DNA of 64,000 nucleotides. Origin: Nostoc sp. NIES-4103. GTDB taxonomy: Bacteria; Cyanobacteriota; Cyanobacteriia; Cyanobacteriales; Nostocaceae. Location: contig NZ_AP018288.1 in the NCBI RefSeq assembly GCF_002368335.1, positions 3,955,323-4,019,322 of the forward strand, in the 5' to 3' direction. Below the pieces are notes generated by a model. It searched no databases. It saw only the letters and a program-made list of their open reading frames with translations, and was not told the origin of the DNA. The position numbers and the translations under genes are program-made. Below, in pieces: positions 9,470-17,864 of the stretch. The stretch's first letter is position 1; the number at the start of each line of letters is the position of its first letter.

Positions 9470-10646
9470 CTTCCTGCCCAACAGAAAGCGCAGTAGTGGA
9501 TTTCTTGCGTCCTCCCTTACTCCGACTTACATCTGGACAACAGGCTTTATCCCCCGTTCCAGAGGTCAAGATTCGTAAACCCTCATCTCTGAGGTTAATA
9601 CTTGCGTTCACATCTCTGTCATGCTTTGTGTGGCACTTTTCACAAGTCCAAAATCTTACCTCTAGCGGTAAGCTACCGACTTGATTCAGACACACATGAC
9701 AGGTTTTTGAACTAGGGAAAAATCTATCAACTTCAAGATAAACTTTTCCTGACATTTCTGCCTTGTATTTCAACATGGTGCAAAACATTCCCCATCCAGC
9801 AAGTTGGATGGATTTAGCCAAACAATGATTCTGCATCATGCCTTTTACATTGAGATTTTCTACAACAATAACTTGGTTTTCATTAACTATCCTACGTGAT
9901 AGCTTATGCAGAAAATCTTGACGGCAGTTTGTTATTTTTCTATGAACTCTAGCAACCTTATTTCTAGCTTTAACACGGTTATTAGAACCTTTCTGTTTCC
10001 TAGATAGTTGCTGTTGTTTAAGCTTTAAATTCTTCTGATGCTTGTTGAGTAATCTAGGATTTTCAAATTTAGAGCCATCACTTGTAACGGCAAAGTGGTT
10101 CAGACCCAAATCAATACCTATTGCTTTACCCTCTATTTTCGATATTGGTTTATCCTTACCATCATCAAAAAGGATAGCTGCGAAGTATTGATTAGAACAG
10201 TTTTTAGATATAGTGACAGTTTTAACTTTACCCTCAATTGGTCTATGGACTATTGCTGATACATCCCCTATTTTGGGTAGGGTTAAATAATTATCAGCTA
10301 CTTTGACGTTTTGAGGGTACTGTATTGACTGCTTACCATGTTTAGATTTGAATCTAGGATATTTAGCTCGTTTTTCAAAAAAATTATTAAACGCTACTCC
10401 CAGATTTAAACAAACTTGCTGCAAACATTGTGAGTAAGTTAATGATAACCACTCATACTCTTTTTTTAACTGGGGAATTATCTTTTTAATTTCGTACCCA
10501 GACAACCCCTTACTAGTTTTTTTGTATGTTTGGTTCATCAAATTCAAGCAATAATTCCAAAGCCAACGACAACAGCCAAAAGCTTGCGCTAGTAACTGCT
10601 GTTGTTGAGCATCTGGATATAACCTGACTTTAACGACTTTTAACAT
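9441..10646 (-). CDS. tnpB: IS200/IS605-type TnpB (RNA-guided nuclease, OrfB)
   Basis: A 401-aa TnpB-family protein. It has an N-terminal helix-turn-helix/OrfB region (VVKVRLYPDAQQQQLLAQAFGCCRWLWN), then RuvC motif I (GIDLGLNHFAV, Asp), motif II (VIVVENLNVKGM, Glu), a zinc finger (CHVC and CEKC pairs) and motif III (DRDVNASINL, Asp). All three catalytic acids and four cysteines are present, so it looks intact. The start is set at ATG 10646 (MLKVVKVRLYP). An in-frame extension to 10772 would run into group II intron RNA sequence and is rejected. No tnpA (Y1 transposase) is adjacent, so this is a TnpB-only element that would need a transposase in trans. Confidence 0.92.
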   Translation of the reverse strand: MLKVVKVRLYPDAQQQQLLAQAFGCCRWLWNYCLNLMNQTYKKTSKGLSGYEIKKIIPQLKKEYEWLSLTYSQCLQQVCLNLGVAFNNFFEKRAKYPRFKSKHGKQSIQYPQNVKVADNYLTLPKIGDVSAIVHRPIEGKVKTVTISKNCSNQYFAAILFDDGKDKPISKIEGKAIGIDLGLNHFAVTSDGSKFENPRLLNKHQKNLKLKQQQLSRKQKGSNNRVKARNKVARVHRKITNCRQDFLHKLSRRIVNENQVIVVENLNVKGMMQNHCLAKSIQLAGWGMFCTMLKYKAEMSGKVYLEVDRFFPSSKTCHVCLNQVGSLPLEVRFWTCEKCHTKHDRDVNASINLRDEGLRILTSGTGDKACCPDVSRSKGGRKKSTTALSVGQEAYTVLEESV

Positions 10647-10695
10647 ATTAGAGTAAACATCGTTTGCTATAAAAAAGTATAACACAAAAAATGTT

Positions 10696-10780
10696 GTCGG
10701 GTAAGGGTTGGACATTACTACCCTTCCCTCCCCTAACAACCGGACTTGACAGTTTCCCATCATCCGGCTCAAGCCTTACT
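10696..10780 (-). mobile_element. Group II intron 3' remnant with intact domains V and VI
   Basis: On the minus strand, 10770-10737 is exactly 34 nt, begins GAGCCGGAT, has a GAAA tetraloop and closes with AGTCCGGTTG, which is the hallmark of group II intron domain V. Domain VI follows: GGGAAGGGT (10728-10720) pairs with ACCCTTACCC (10708-10699) leaving one unpaired A at 10702, the expected branch-point adenosine, 6 nt before a CCCGAC 3' end at 10696. No reverse-transcriptase ORF lies upstream (to about 11300), so the intron is ORF-less and probably 5'-truncated; the 5' boundary is not identified. It lies directly upstream of tnpB, whose start codon is 50 nt past the intron 3' end. Confidence 0.8.
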
Positions 10781-10889
10781 TCAAGCCAATCAACTTGGAT
10801 TTAGTGCTGTTGAATCGGCTCTTTGGTGCGTAAGCTGTACGTCCCCTACAAGGGTATCTGTATCAGGTATTTCGTGATATGGTATGGGG

Positions 10890-11030
10890 CAGTGCGTTGG
10901 GGAGCCAGCGCTGTGGTGTTAGCTAGCGTAGCGATCTTCGACGTAGGAGCGTCGGCAACGGGTGAAGCAGCCCCCAACAGGAGCGGTTTCCGTCGTTAGC
11001 GTCAGCGCGAAGCGCGAAGCGATAGGTTTA
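10890..11030. repeat. Diverged palindromic element and GCGAAGCGCGAAGCG repeats
   Basis: GGGGAGCCAGCGCTG at about 10898 and GCAGCCCCCAACAGG at about 10969 are the two sides of a diverged copy of the palindromic element. It holds a GTAGCGATCTTCGACGTAGGAGCGTC insert like the one at 7806-7838, and is followed by overlapping CGCGAAGCGCGAAGCG units. It lies in the presumed upstream part of the intron remnant. From 11031 to 11299 nothing is recognised. Confidence 0.55.
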
Positions 11031-11305
11031 AGACAGTTCAGAAAAAGCCAATTTTTAATTTTGTCTACTTTTCGTGTTTAATGTTGCACAGATATAGAAG
11101 CAAATGGCACTTACATGTTGATAATGAACTATATGCCAAGAGGATAGCCAAGGATTACTCCTAAATTACCCTCGTGGAAAATGTACATCTTCCAGTTTGG
11201 ATCAAATCACAGATTTGAATAAAACTGCCAACTAAACACACACTGATCCTATTTCATTTGCTTGAATAGCTATATTGATAGGATTGATATTCACCATTCT
11301 TGACT

Positions 11306-11551
11306 ATGGCTAGTAAGTTCATTGACGTTAGAGAATATACTGTCAGAGCTCATAAAAGACAAATACACACTCGTGTTTTCAATTTTGTCTGTAAAGAGTG
11401 CAATCAGGCTACAAAACGCGAGACTTATGGCCCTCGCCCGCTTTATTGCGAACAATGTCGCCCTCCGCAACCACCCAAAAAATCCCAGCAGCCAGCTCAA
11501 AAGGCAAAACCTAGACCAATGACTTACAAAAGTGATATCGACTTGGGTTGA
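11306..11551 (+). CDS. Small zinc-ribbon protein
   Basis: An 81-aa protein with two cysteine pairs, CKEC (about residues 29-32) and YCEQC (about 47-51), spaced as in a zinc ribbon, then a basic, proline-rich tail (PPQPPKKSQQPAQKAKPRP). It probably binds nucleic acid or a protein partner. ATG at 11306 is preferred over TTG at 11300. It ends 11 bp before the next gene, so the two are probably one operon and may act together. The exact family is not recognised. Confidence 0.75.
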   Translation: MASKFIDVREYTVRAHKRQIHTRVFNFVCKECNQATKRETYGPRPLYCEQCRPPQPPKKSQQPAQKAKPRPMTYKSDIDLG

Positions 11552-11562
11552 TTTGAAGCGTT

Positions 11563-12597
11563 ATGAATAGTCAGTTGCAAATAGAACCTCCTCCTGAAAG
11601 TTTTCTCTCTCCACTGTTGGAATTACGAGACTACTATACTCGCCTTGTAGAAGAGTACGAAACTTTATATACACAGGCGCGATCGCAGCTCAACCATGTA
11701 GAAGCTTTATTGTTTAACTGGTCTTCTACTTCAGATGCTAATGGCAAGCTTTCAACAGCTGAAGTAGTTCATGCAAAACCAACGCCTCCCCAAAAAGACT
11801 TGCTGTTATCTTTGCCTGATAGCATTTCTAAATCAAGGATGAACTTGGTAAAGCCTAGCGAGTCTGAATTTCCAAACTCAGAGAACTTGGAGATGGATAA
11901 TTCTGCTGCTGTGGTTGAAGATACCAGCCCATATCCAGCATCAACAACATCCCCAACTATAGAGACACTTCCACAGGCTAAAGATAAGGTAGCTGACATT
12001 CCGATGCTACCCGAACATCAACCTCTAAGTCGGATGGAAGCTATCAAAAAACTATTGCAAGAACATGTTGGTACTGTATGTCACATAGATTTCATTGTGC
12101 GATCGCTTTATGGAGATTTAGAACCGACTGTGTTCAAAGTAGTTAAAGGCAGAGTCCAATCCTCACTGACACAAGGCAGAGAAAGAAATGCTTGGTCAGC
12201 TATTCCTGATGAGCCTGGTTGTTATACTCTGGATTTAAATTTGGTAACTTCCAATCGTACTAATGGTTACTCTCAGGCTGGTAAAAACAAAAAGAAGAAA
12301 CCTGTTGTACTCCCGAAAACAAGAGTAGTGCCAATGCTCAAAGCATTTGAGGGGCAATTTTTGATAGATGCGCTTTCCTCTTTCTTACAGCAAAATGCCG
12401 GGAAATTTTTCAGTGTTGCTGAAATCATCGCTGGAATTTATGGACAACTAGATTATGAGGAAGTCAGAGAGATCAAAAGCAAGGTGCTCAATGAGTTATC
12501 GCGTGGTTATCGCACAGGGCGATTCTCTAAAGTACCTGAAAAAATCGGTCTTTACACTTGGGACTCAAGTTTGATATTAGAGGCTAGTTCAGGCTGA
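11563..12597 (+). CDS. Protein with coiled-coil N terminus and two winged-helix-like repeats
   Basis: 344 aa. Residues about 15-50 are a charged helical segment (LLELRDYYTRLVEEYETLYTQARS), followed by a Ser/Pro-rich linker. Two copies of a roughly 70-residue unit follow, at about 157-228 and 263-338. Each runs L-L-Q-x-x-x-G, then I-x-x-x-Y-G-x-L, then a K-x-V/K-V helix, and ends in P-x-x-x-G-x-Y-T-x-D. The pattern recalls small winged-helix domains (HARE-HTH type), so DNA or protein binding is plausible but inferred. It sits directly behind the zinc-ribbon gene. Function unknown; coding status is well supported. Confidence 0.8.
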   Translation: MNSQLQIEPPPESFLSPLLELRDYYTRLVEEYETLYTQARSQLNHVEALLFNWSSTSDANGKLSTAEVVHAKPTPPQKDLLLSLPDSISKSRMNLVKPSESEFPNSENLEMDNSAAVVEDTSPYPASTTSPTIETLPQAKDKVADIPMLPEHQPLSRMEAIKKLLQEHVGTVCHIDFIVRSLYGDLEPTVFKVVKGRVQSSLTQGRERNAWSAIPDEPGCYTLDLNLVTSNRTNGYSQAGKNKKKKPVVLPKTRVVPMLKAFEGQFLIDALSSFLQQNAGKFFSVAEIIAGIYGQLDYEEVREIKSKVLNELSRGYRTGRFSKVPEKIGLYTWDSSLILEASSG

Positions 12598-12853
12598 ACT
12601 ATATCTTTGATGTGGGGAGTATGGAACAGATGCAGGGGATGAGGAAGAGTAATTCTCAAAAGCTTCCTCATCTCCTCATAGTTGCTGACTCAGGCCAAGT
12701 AATACCCAATTAGAACTCTGTATATCGTTTGATACTGATTCTCCATAATCTTGCATTAAATTATCAGCTTTCTCTCCCTTGGTGTTCTTGGCGTTCTTGG
12801 CGCTAGCCTGCGGCAAGCCACTTCGTGTCTACGTTTTTTAATGTTAAGTGCAT

Positions 12854-12948
12854 CTTCACAGAGAATTGGTATGAGGAAAAAAGTAGCGAATGATAACAAA
12901 GAGAGAAAAAGCGAAAAATTAGCAAAACTTCACATAGAATTGGTATGA
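12854..12948. repeat. 21-bp direct repeat pair
   Basis: A 21-bp sequence, CTTCACAGAGAATTGGTATG plus A, at 12854-12874 recurs with one mismatch at 12928-12948 (period 74), just downstream of the PAS-Crp gene stop. The rest of the 12598-12953 gap has a CTTGGCGTTCTTGGCG repeat near 12785-12805 and no gene. Confidence 0.6.
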
Positions 12949-12953
12949 CTCAT

Positions 12954-14117
12954 CTAATCTTTTAATATGATGTGTTTTTTTGAGTCAAAACAAATTAAAC
13001 CTTGCTGTTGTAATTTCCCCATCAATCGTGTGACTGTAACTCTAGTGGTGCAACAGGCACTAGCAATATCTTCATGAGTCAAGCGAACACTGAGACGAGT
13101 TCCCCCTACAAAGGGTTCACCGACTTCCTGTTTCAAAAGCTGCAATAGATGATGTAAACGATCTTCTACCCGTCGCTTACCAGCAATAACTAAGAAATAT
13201 TCAGTCTGCCGTAACCGCTGATTGATTTTTGGTAACAGAGTATGGCTTAGTAATGGGGTTGCTGCTATTTCTGCTACGCAAATTGAAACTATCTCGACAT
13301 CTGACAGGGCCGTAGCTTGGTAAATGGGCAGAGAGGTCATATTAGAGCCAAAAACCATTTGTGTTGTTGCCAACCCTATCAATACTTCTTCGCCCGTTTC
13401 GCAAAAAGTGCTTAGCTTGACCAAACCCTGACAAACATACCAAACTACTAGTGGGTTAAGAGGAATAGTTTCTCCTTTAGAATATTTATACACAGGGCGA
13501 TCCTGAATCAGACCGCTATTTGTCTCGACTGGTACTAATTCTGTTCGCTGACGTTCATTAACATTACGCAGCAGCCAGTAGAGAGAGCTAACTCTACCAT
13601 ATTGATTACGAACCACTCCTACTGTTAAAGCTGCATCGAAAGCCTCGCCATTAAGTTGATGCAAGCGCAATACTAACTCTCTAACTCTGTCCGCTCGCGA
13701 TAAGTTGTTAATTTCATTACGAAAGCACTGTCGGTCTTCCAAACGAATAAATTGTATCATTGGTTTGCCCACCAGAAACTGCTTTGGAACATTGAACAAC
13801 TTAGCTGCACTGACATTAGCTTCTCGAATGATCCCTTCTGCATTAGTAACTAAATAGCCGTCTGGTGCAAACTCAAATAAATCTTGGTAGCGTTGGCGTT
13901 CTGCTTCTAGCAGATTTCGTGTTTTTATTAATTCCTCATTTTGTTCATAAAGTTCCTCTGCGGCTAGCTGCACCATCTTTGAGTTGCTATAGAGTTCTTT
14001 AAAAGCTTGTGGTAGCAGATCTGGTTGTATCCAAGGCAAAACGCTAGCCGTCTGGTACAAATCTGCCAAACGTTGATGCAATGCTTCTGTGCGTTGGATA
14101 AATTGTTCTATATTCAC
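12954..14117 (-). CDS. PAS-Crp/Fnr fusion transcriptional regulator
   Basis: A 387-aa regulator. The N-terminal third is helical and leads into a PAS domain (about 90-200: YQDLFEFAPDGYLVTNAEGIIREANVSAA style). Residues about 225-330 are a cyclic-nucleotide-binding-like beta-barrel (SKGETIPLNPLVVWYVCQGLVKL). The C-terminal segment is a Crp-type helix-turn-helix (RLTHEDIASACCTTRVTVTRLMGKLQQQGLI). PAS fused in front of Crp is unusual compared with the usual ~220-aa Crp/NtcA proteins and suggests sensing of redox, light or a ligand. The arginine-rich phosphate-binding cassette of true cAMP receptors is not evident. Regulon unknown; it is monocistronic. Confidence 0.88.
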   Translation of the reverse strand: MNIEQFIQRTEALHQRLADLYQTASVLPWIQPDLLPQAFKELYSNSKMVQLAAEELYEQNEELIKTRNLLEAERQRYQDLFEFAPDGYLVTNAEGIIREANVSAAKLFNVPKQFLVGKPMIQFIRLEDRQCFRNEINNLSRADRVRELVLRLHQLNGEAFDAALTVGVVRNQYGRVSSLYWLLRNVNERQRTELVPVETNSGLIQDRPVYKYSKGETIPLNPLVVWYVCQGLVKLSTFCETGEEVLIGLATTQMVFGSNMTSLPIYQATALSDVEIVSICVAEIAATPLLSHTLLPKINQRLRQTEYFLVIAGKRRVEDRLHHLLQLLKQEVGEPFVGGTRLSVRLTHEDIASACCTTRVTVTRLMGKLQQQGLICFDSKKHIILKD

Positions 14118-15702
14118 CTTAAATTCCCACTACTTGCTTGCAGATGTTGAGCAAAAGAAGTCTAATATGTGAATCACAGAGGAATTACAATCTGCTTGAG
14201 GCGCTCATCAAGTTTTGAATCTTTTAATAAGCTGCAATTGCTGCCCAAGCGGATTTGTAAAATATACATTTAATCTGGTATTCTGCTAATTTTTGAACTT
14301 AACACATAACAGATAGCTCATACCGTTGTACTTTAATATTGATACAAATAGGTATTAAGAGACCAGGGGAGAAATAATTTGTATCACTAATTGAATGAAA
14401 TAGTATGATTACTTTGAACACAACATATTGTAATTCAAGGTACTTGCCCTTGTAAGGGTGTATTTTTGATACTTAGATAAGTGCCAATTGATTATTGTTG
14501 TTAGCATAGAATCTACCCATAATCATTTTTTTAGGAATTTTACTAACAGCTTAGATCAATATTAATGCTGGGTATTTCTGAAGTAAAACTTCTATTTTTA
14601 AGTATTGTAATCCTACTAAACAATATCTACTGTGTAAAATTTTATCCCACAAACTTATTTTCTATAATGTTTCAGCTTCAAAAAATTGATACTTTAGAAA
14701 CATATGTTCACTCCTCTACTAATCTGGTAGTGGTAATCATCATTCTCATTATTCATCACAATAGCTATCACTATGCTCTCCAGCTTCCGCCACAGGAATC
14801 AAGCTACTACTACCGCAGGTATAGGACTTATGTTAAGGTAGTTTGTGGCGGTTAATACAGTCTAGTTGTTAATATTATATATTTGTAATATGCAATACAT
14901 TTGATTGGGATTTTATTTAGTTACTATGTATAATTTATTTAAATCTATACAGATAGTAAATTTTTTATTACTGAATTTTGCCTGAACAGAGTTGGATTAT
15001 AAATATACTCAAAAAAACGCCAGTTAATGATAATTATGCTGGAATAACGTAATTTTTATATTATAAGCTAGTCATCAACACTAAACACTACTAATACTAA
15101 CTGAATCAGTAGCTCATGTTAGGTAATAGACGAATAATATACTTTGAGTTGCTCAAAAGCTGTTAGTTACTCTTATGTAATCGAAATATTAAAACTTTAC
15201 GTATATTTGAATACTTTACCTTAATAAAAAAACATATTGATTTCTAAGAAAAGTTAAGTATTCATTTGCCGTACTTTAAAGAAATGTAACAGATGATCAA
15301 TGTACAAGCTATTATGAGTGATGAGCTTGATCATATATTTATTTTTTTAATTTCTACTAATTGACTTTATTAAAAGTTTATAACTTTAAAAAATTACTTC
15401 CTTAAATGTACTAGTTAAATAATGATTATATAACAAATGTTTTAAATTAAAAATCAGTACATTTTCTCTTATTTTTAATAAATATTTGCTTGTATATTTT
15501 TGATAGTTGCGTATCATATTTTGACGGGTAAAGCTAAAAATATCAAATCATTATGCATCTATAAATTAAATCCGTTATGCTTTTTAGGTCAAATTTATTT
15601 GATTTTACCTAAATCAAATAATGGTTGATTTTTAATGAAGATATTATTAGTCTTTTTCTATATAAATAATAACGCAATTTATTCAACTCTTCAGCCTAAA
15701 AA
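14118..15702. other. Long AT-rich gene-poor stretch
   Basis: About 1.6 kb, strongly AT-rich, between the PAS-Crp gene and a small secreted protein. The longest open frame (14565-14855, 96 aa) has biased composition, no recognisable domain and no clear ribosome-binding site, so it is not called. No RNA gene or mobile element could be identified by eye. Confidence 0.6.
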
Positions 15703-15711
15703 TTGTCAAGA

Positions 15712-16029
15712 ATGATGCATCAATACAGTTCTTATCTGCTATTGCTTGTAATAGCAGTCATCTCTGCGTTCAGTGTTAATCCATGTCAGGCTCAGACTTT
15801 GCCAGATTCAAATAGCGACAAGGCTAAGATTATTCCTGTATCTCCTGAAGTATCTACGACAGAAGATACAACTAAGCTATCTCAAGTGCGTGATTCTGTT
15901 ATTTCTAATAATCAGGAAACCATTTTATCTGAAACCACTACTAGTGATGCCCCATTAGCTAGTACTAAATCTAATTTACGTATTCCCATATCCAGTAGAA
16001 TCTTTGCTGGGCCTTCAATGCAACAATAA
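15712..16029 (+). CDS. Small secreted protein, unknown function
   Basis: A 105-aa protein with a good signal peptide (SSYLLLLVIAVISAFSV, cleavage likely after PCQA near residue 28). The rest is hydrophilic, rich in Ser/Thr and acidic residues, with little predicted structure, ending SRIFAGPSMQQ. ATG at 15712 is chosen over TTG at 15703; a second ATG follows directly. No homologous family is recognised. It precedes a convergent hairpin and may belong to the neighbouring cell-surface cluster, which is inference. Confidence 0.6.
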   Translation: MMHQYSSYLLLLVIAVISAFSVNPCQAQTLPDSNSDKAKIIPVSPEVSTTEDTTKLSQVRDSVISNNQETILSETTTSDAPLASTKSNLRIPISSRIFAGPSMQQ

Positions 16030-16133
16030 TTTAAAATTGACTTTGCAAAATTAATAAACCTCTTGCATAAGGGGAAAAAGGGTAAGGATAAAAGGAAGAA
16101 GTAACAAGATTATAACTATCCCTTTTTCCTTAC

Positions 16134-16176
16134 CACTATATCTACTGTAAAAATATCTTTTACAGTAGATATAGTG
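16134..16176. terminator. Perfect 19-bp hairpin, probable bidirectional terminator
   Basis: Arms CACTATATCTACTGTAAAA (16134-16152) and its exact complement (16158-16176) with a 5-nt loop. It lies between convergent genes. The stem is long and AT-rich with short A/T runs, so it can end transcription from both sides. A protein-binding palindrome is the alternative. Confidence 0.65.
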
Positions 16177-16291
16177 AAAACAATCTTCATACGCTATTAG
16201 ATATAAACTGGTTTATATTTATATCTTCTCTTTTTGTAGGTTAGACTAAGAGAAAGTTTTTAGGCTTCAATTTAAAGCTTGATATTTCAGA

Positions 16292-17521
16292 TTAGCCTTG
16301 AGTATCATCTCCAAGACAGACTTGCTCATAATGTTTTCCAGCAATATCCCAAGTGAATTGTGTTTCTACCATTTGTCTACCGTTGTGAGATAACTCAAAA
16401 CGCAATTGTGGGTCATCAAACAGTTGACTAATGGCAGTGATGTACTGTGCTGGTTCATTTGCTCGTAATGCTCTAAGTGGTGTACCAGCACTATCTACAG
16501 CTAGTCCTTCTAAACCGCGATCGCTTGCTACTACCGGCACACCAGCCGCCATTGCTTCTAAAGTTTTATTTTTAATACCAAAGCCTGTCCGCATCGGCAC
16601 TACACAGACAGTTGCTTTGTGTAAATAATCTACCATTGAAGGCACTTTGCCAGTAACATTAATTCCTGGTTGGTTTTGCAGTGCTAAAACTTCTGGTGCA
16701 GGACGAGAACCAACAATATCAAAAGTTGTATCAGGATAAATTTCTTTGATTCTGGGTAATATTTGAGTACTGAAAAAGCATACAGCATCAATATTTGCTA
16801 AGTTATCCATAGCACCGATAAAAACTAAGTGATGTCCTCCTGGGTCGATGGTACGGTTAGGAAATGAAACTAAATCTACTCCATTAGGAATAACTGTAAT
16901 TTGACTATTAGGTCTAAAAGCTTGTAGTTGAATTTTATCCTCTTCTGTTGTTACTACAATTTCTGAAAACTTAGAGCAATAACTTTGCTCATAACGACGC
17001 AAAAGGGGTAAATTAATTTTGTCTCGCAATATATTTTCCGAGATACCAGTTGCTAGTTGATTGCGACAAGTTCCGTAGACAGAACTATGAATATTGACCA
17101 AAGTTCTTAGGTGTTTTTGAAAATGCGATCGCACATAAATTTCATTCACGCTATGTTCGCAGGTAATGACATCACATTTTTTCATTTGTACAAAGTTATC
17201 AATCCACTCTTGCATCTCAATTGAGTAGCGGTTGAGTACACTTGGCGGTGTCCCTTGTTGCAGAAATGTACCTAATCGCTGTATTTTCGGGAATATTCCA
17301 GCCCTAACTCCAGAATCTGGAGGACGTTCAAAAACAACTAGATGATCTACACAATCCCGCAATCCGATTATTTCTGCTTCTGTAACATCGCGATCGCGTT
17401 GAGTCACAAGTGTAACAGTATGACGTTGACTCAGATACTTAAGTAAATTAAACGTTCTTACTTGAGTCCCCCCTCGTGTTGGTGGATAGGGAAAGGTGGA
17501 AGATAGCATTAAAATATTCAT
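16292..17521 (-). CDS. Family 4 glycosyltransferase
   Basis: A 409-aa GT-B fold enzyme that transfers a sugar from a nucleotide donor onto a cell-surface glycan. The N-terminal domain starts MNILMLSSTFPYPPTRGGTQ with a GG acceptor loop. The C-terminal donor domain has VIPNGVDLVSFP, HHLVFIGAMDNLANIDA and the E-x7-E element (NKTLEAMAAGVPVVASDRGLEGL). It resembles the sugar transferases found with exopolysaccharide/PEP-CTERM loci. It is divergent from the following three genes across a 337-bp AT-rich gap (17522-17858) that should hold both promoters; nothing else is recognised there. Substrate unknown. Confidence 0.88.
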   Translation of the reverse strand: MNILMLSSTFPYPPTRGGTQVRTFNLLKYLSQRHTVTLVTQRDRDVTEAEIIGLRDCVDHLVVFERPPDSGVRAGIFPKIQRLGTFLQQGTPPSVLNRYSIEMQEWIDNFVQMKKCDVITCEHSVNEIYVRSHFQKHLRTLVNIHSSVYGTCRNQLATGISENILRDKINLPLLRRYEQSYCSKFSEIVVTTEEDKIQLQAFRPNSQITVIPNGVDLVSFPNRTIDPGGHHLVFIGAMDNLANIDAVCFFSTQILPRIKEIYPDTTFDIVGSRPAPEVLALQNQPGINVTGKVPSMVDYLHKATVCVVPMRTGFGIKNKTLEAMAAGVPVVASDRGLEGLAVDSAGTPLRALRANEPAQYITAISQLFDDPQLRFELSHNGRQMVETQFTWDIAGKHYEQVCLGDDTQG

Positions 17522-17864
17522 ATAGTCGGTAACAGCAATAACACTAGGTGAACTAAGTGATAATGTATATACAATGACTTCATTAAACTCATTATGTCAT
17601 CACTAATATCCCTTATATCTTTGTTCACCGTCACCAATTATAAATTTCAGCAGATCAAAGCTTAACTAACTAACCGTCATGAACTGCGTACACTGGAACG
17701 AATGAAAAGCCTTGTCTTCTTTGTGTCTTGGTGTCTTTTGTGGTTCAAGATTTTTTACTACCCATTACTGAGATGACATGTCGCCACAACTTATGTCAAT
17801 ATACAACTATATACATAAATCTTAAAAAAAACTTTTTAAGCACAAACATAAAGGATTTGTGAAA

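Noticed and set aside
10696..10770. The intron-like hairpins as a simple terminator of an upstream gene
   Set aside because: The exact 34-nt length, AGC-type start, GAAA loop and the single bulged A at the correct distance from the 3' end are specific to group II domains V and VI; there is no T-run and no upstream gene on that strand.
10647..10772. N-terminal extension of TnpB by 42 residues
   Set aside because: This segment is the group II intron domain V/VI region; TnpB homology starts at MLKVVKVRLYP.
14565..14855. 96-aa open frame in the AT-rich gap
   Set aside because: Hydrophobic/aromatic-biased composition, no ribosome site, no domain. Could be real, but the support is too weak.
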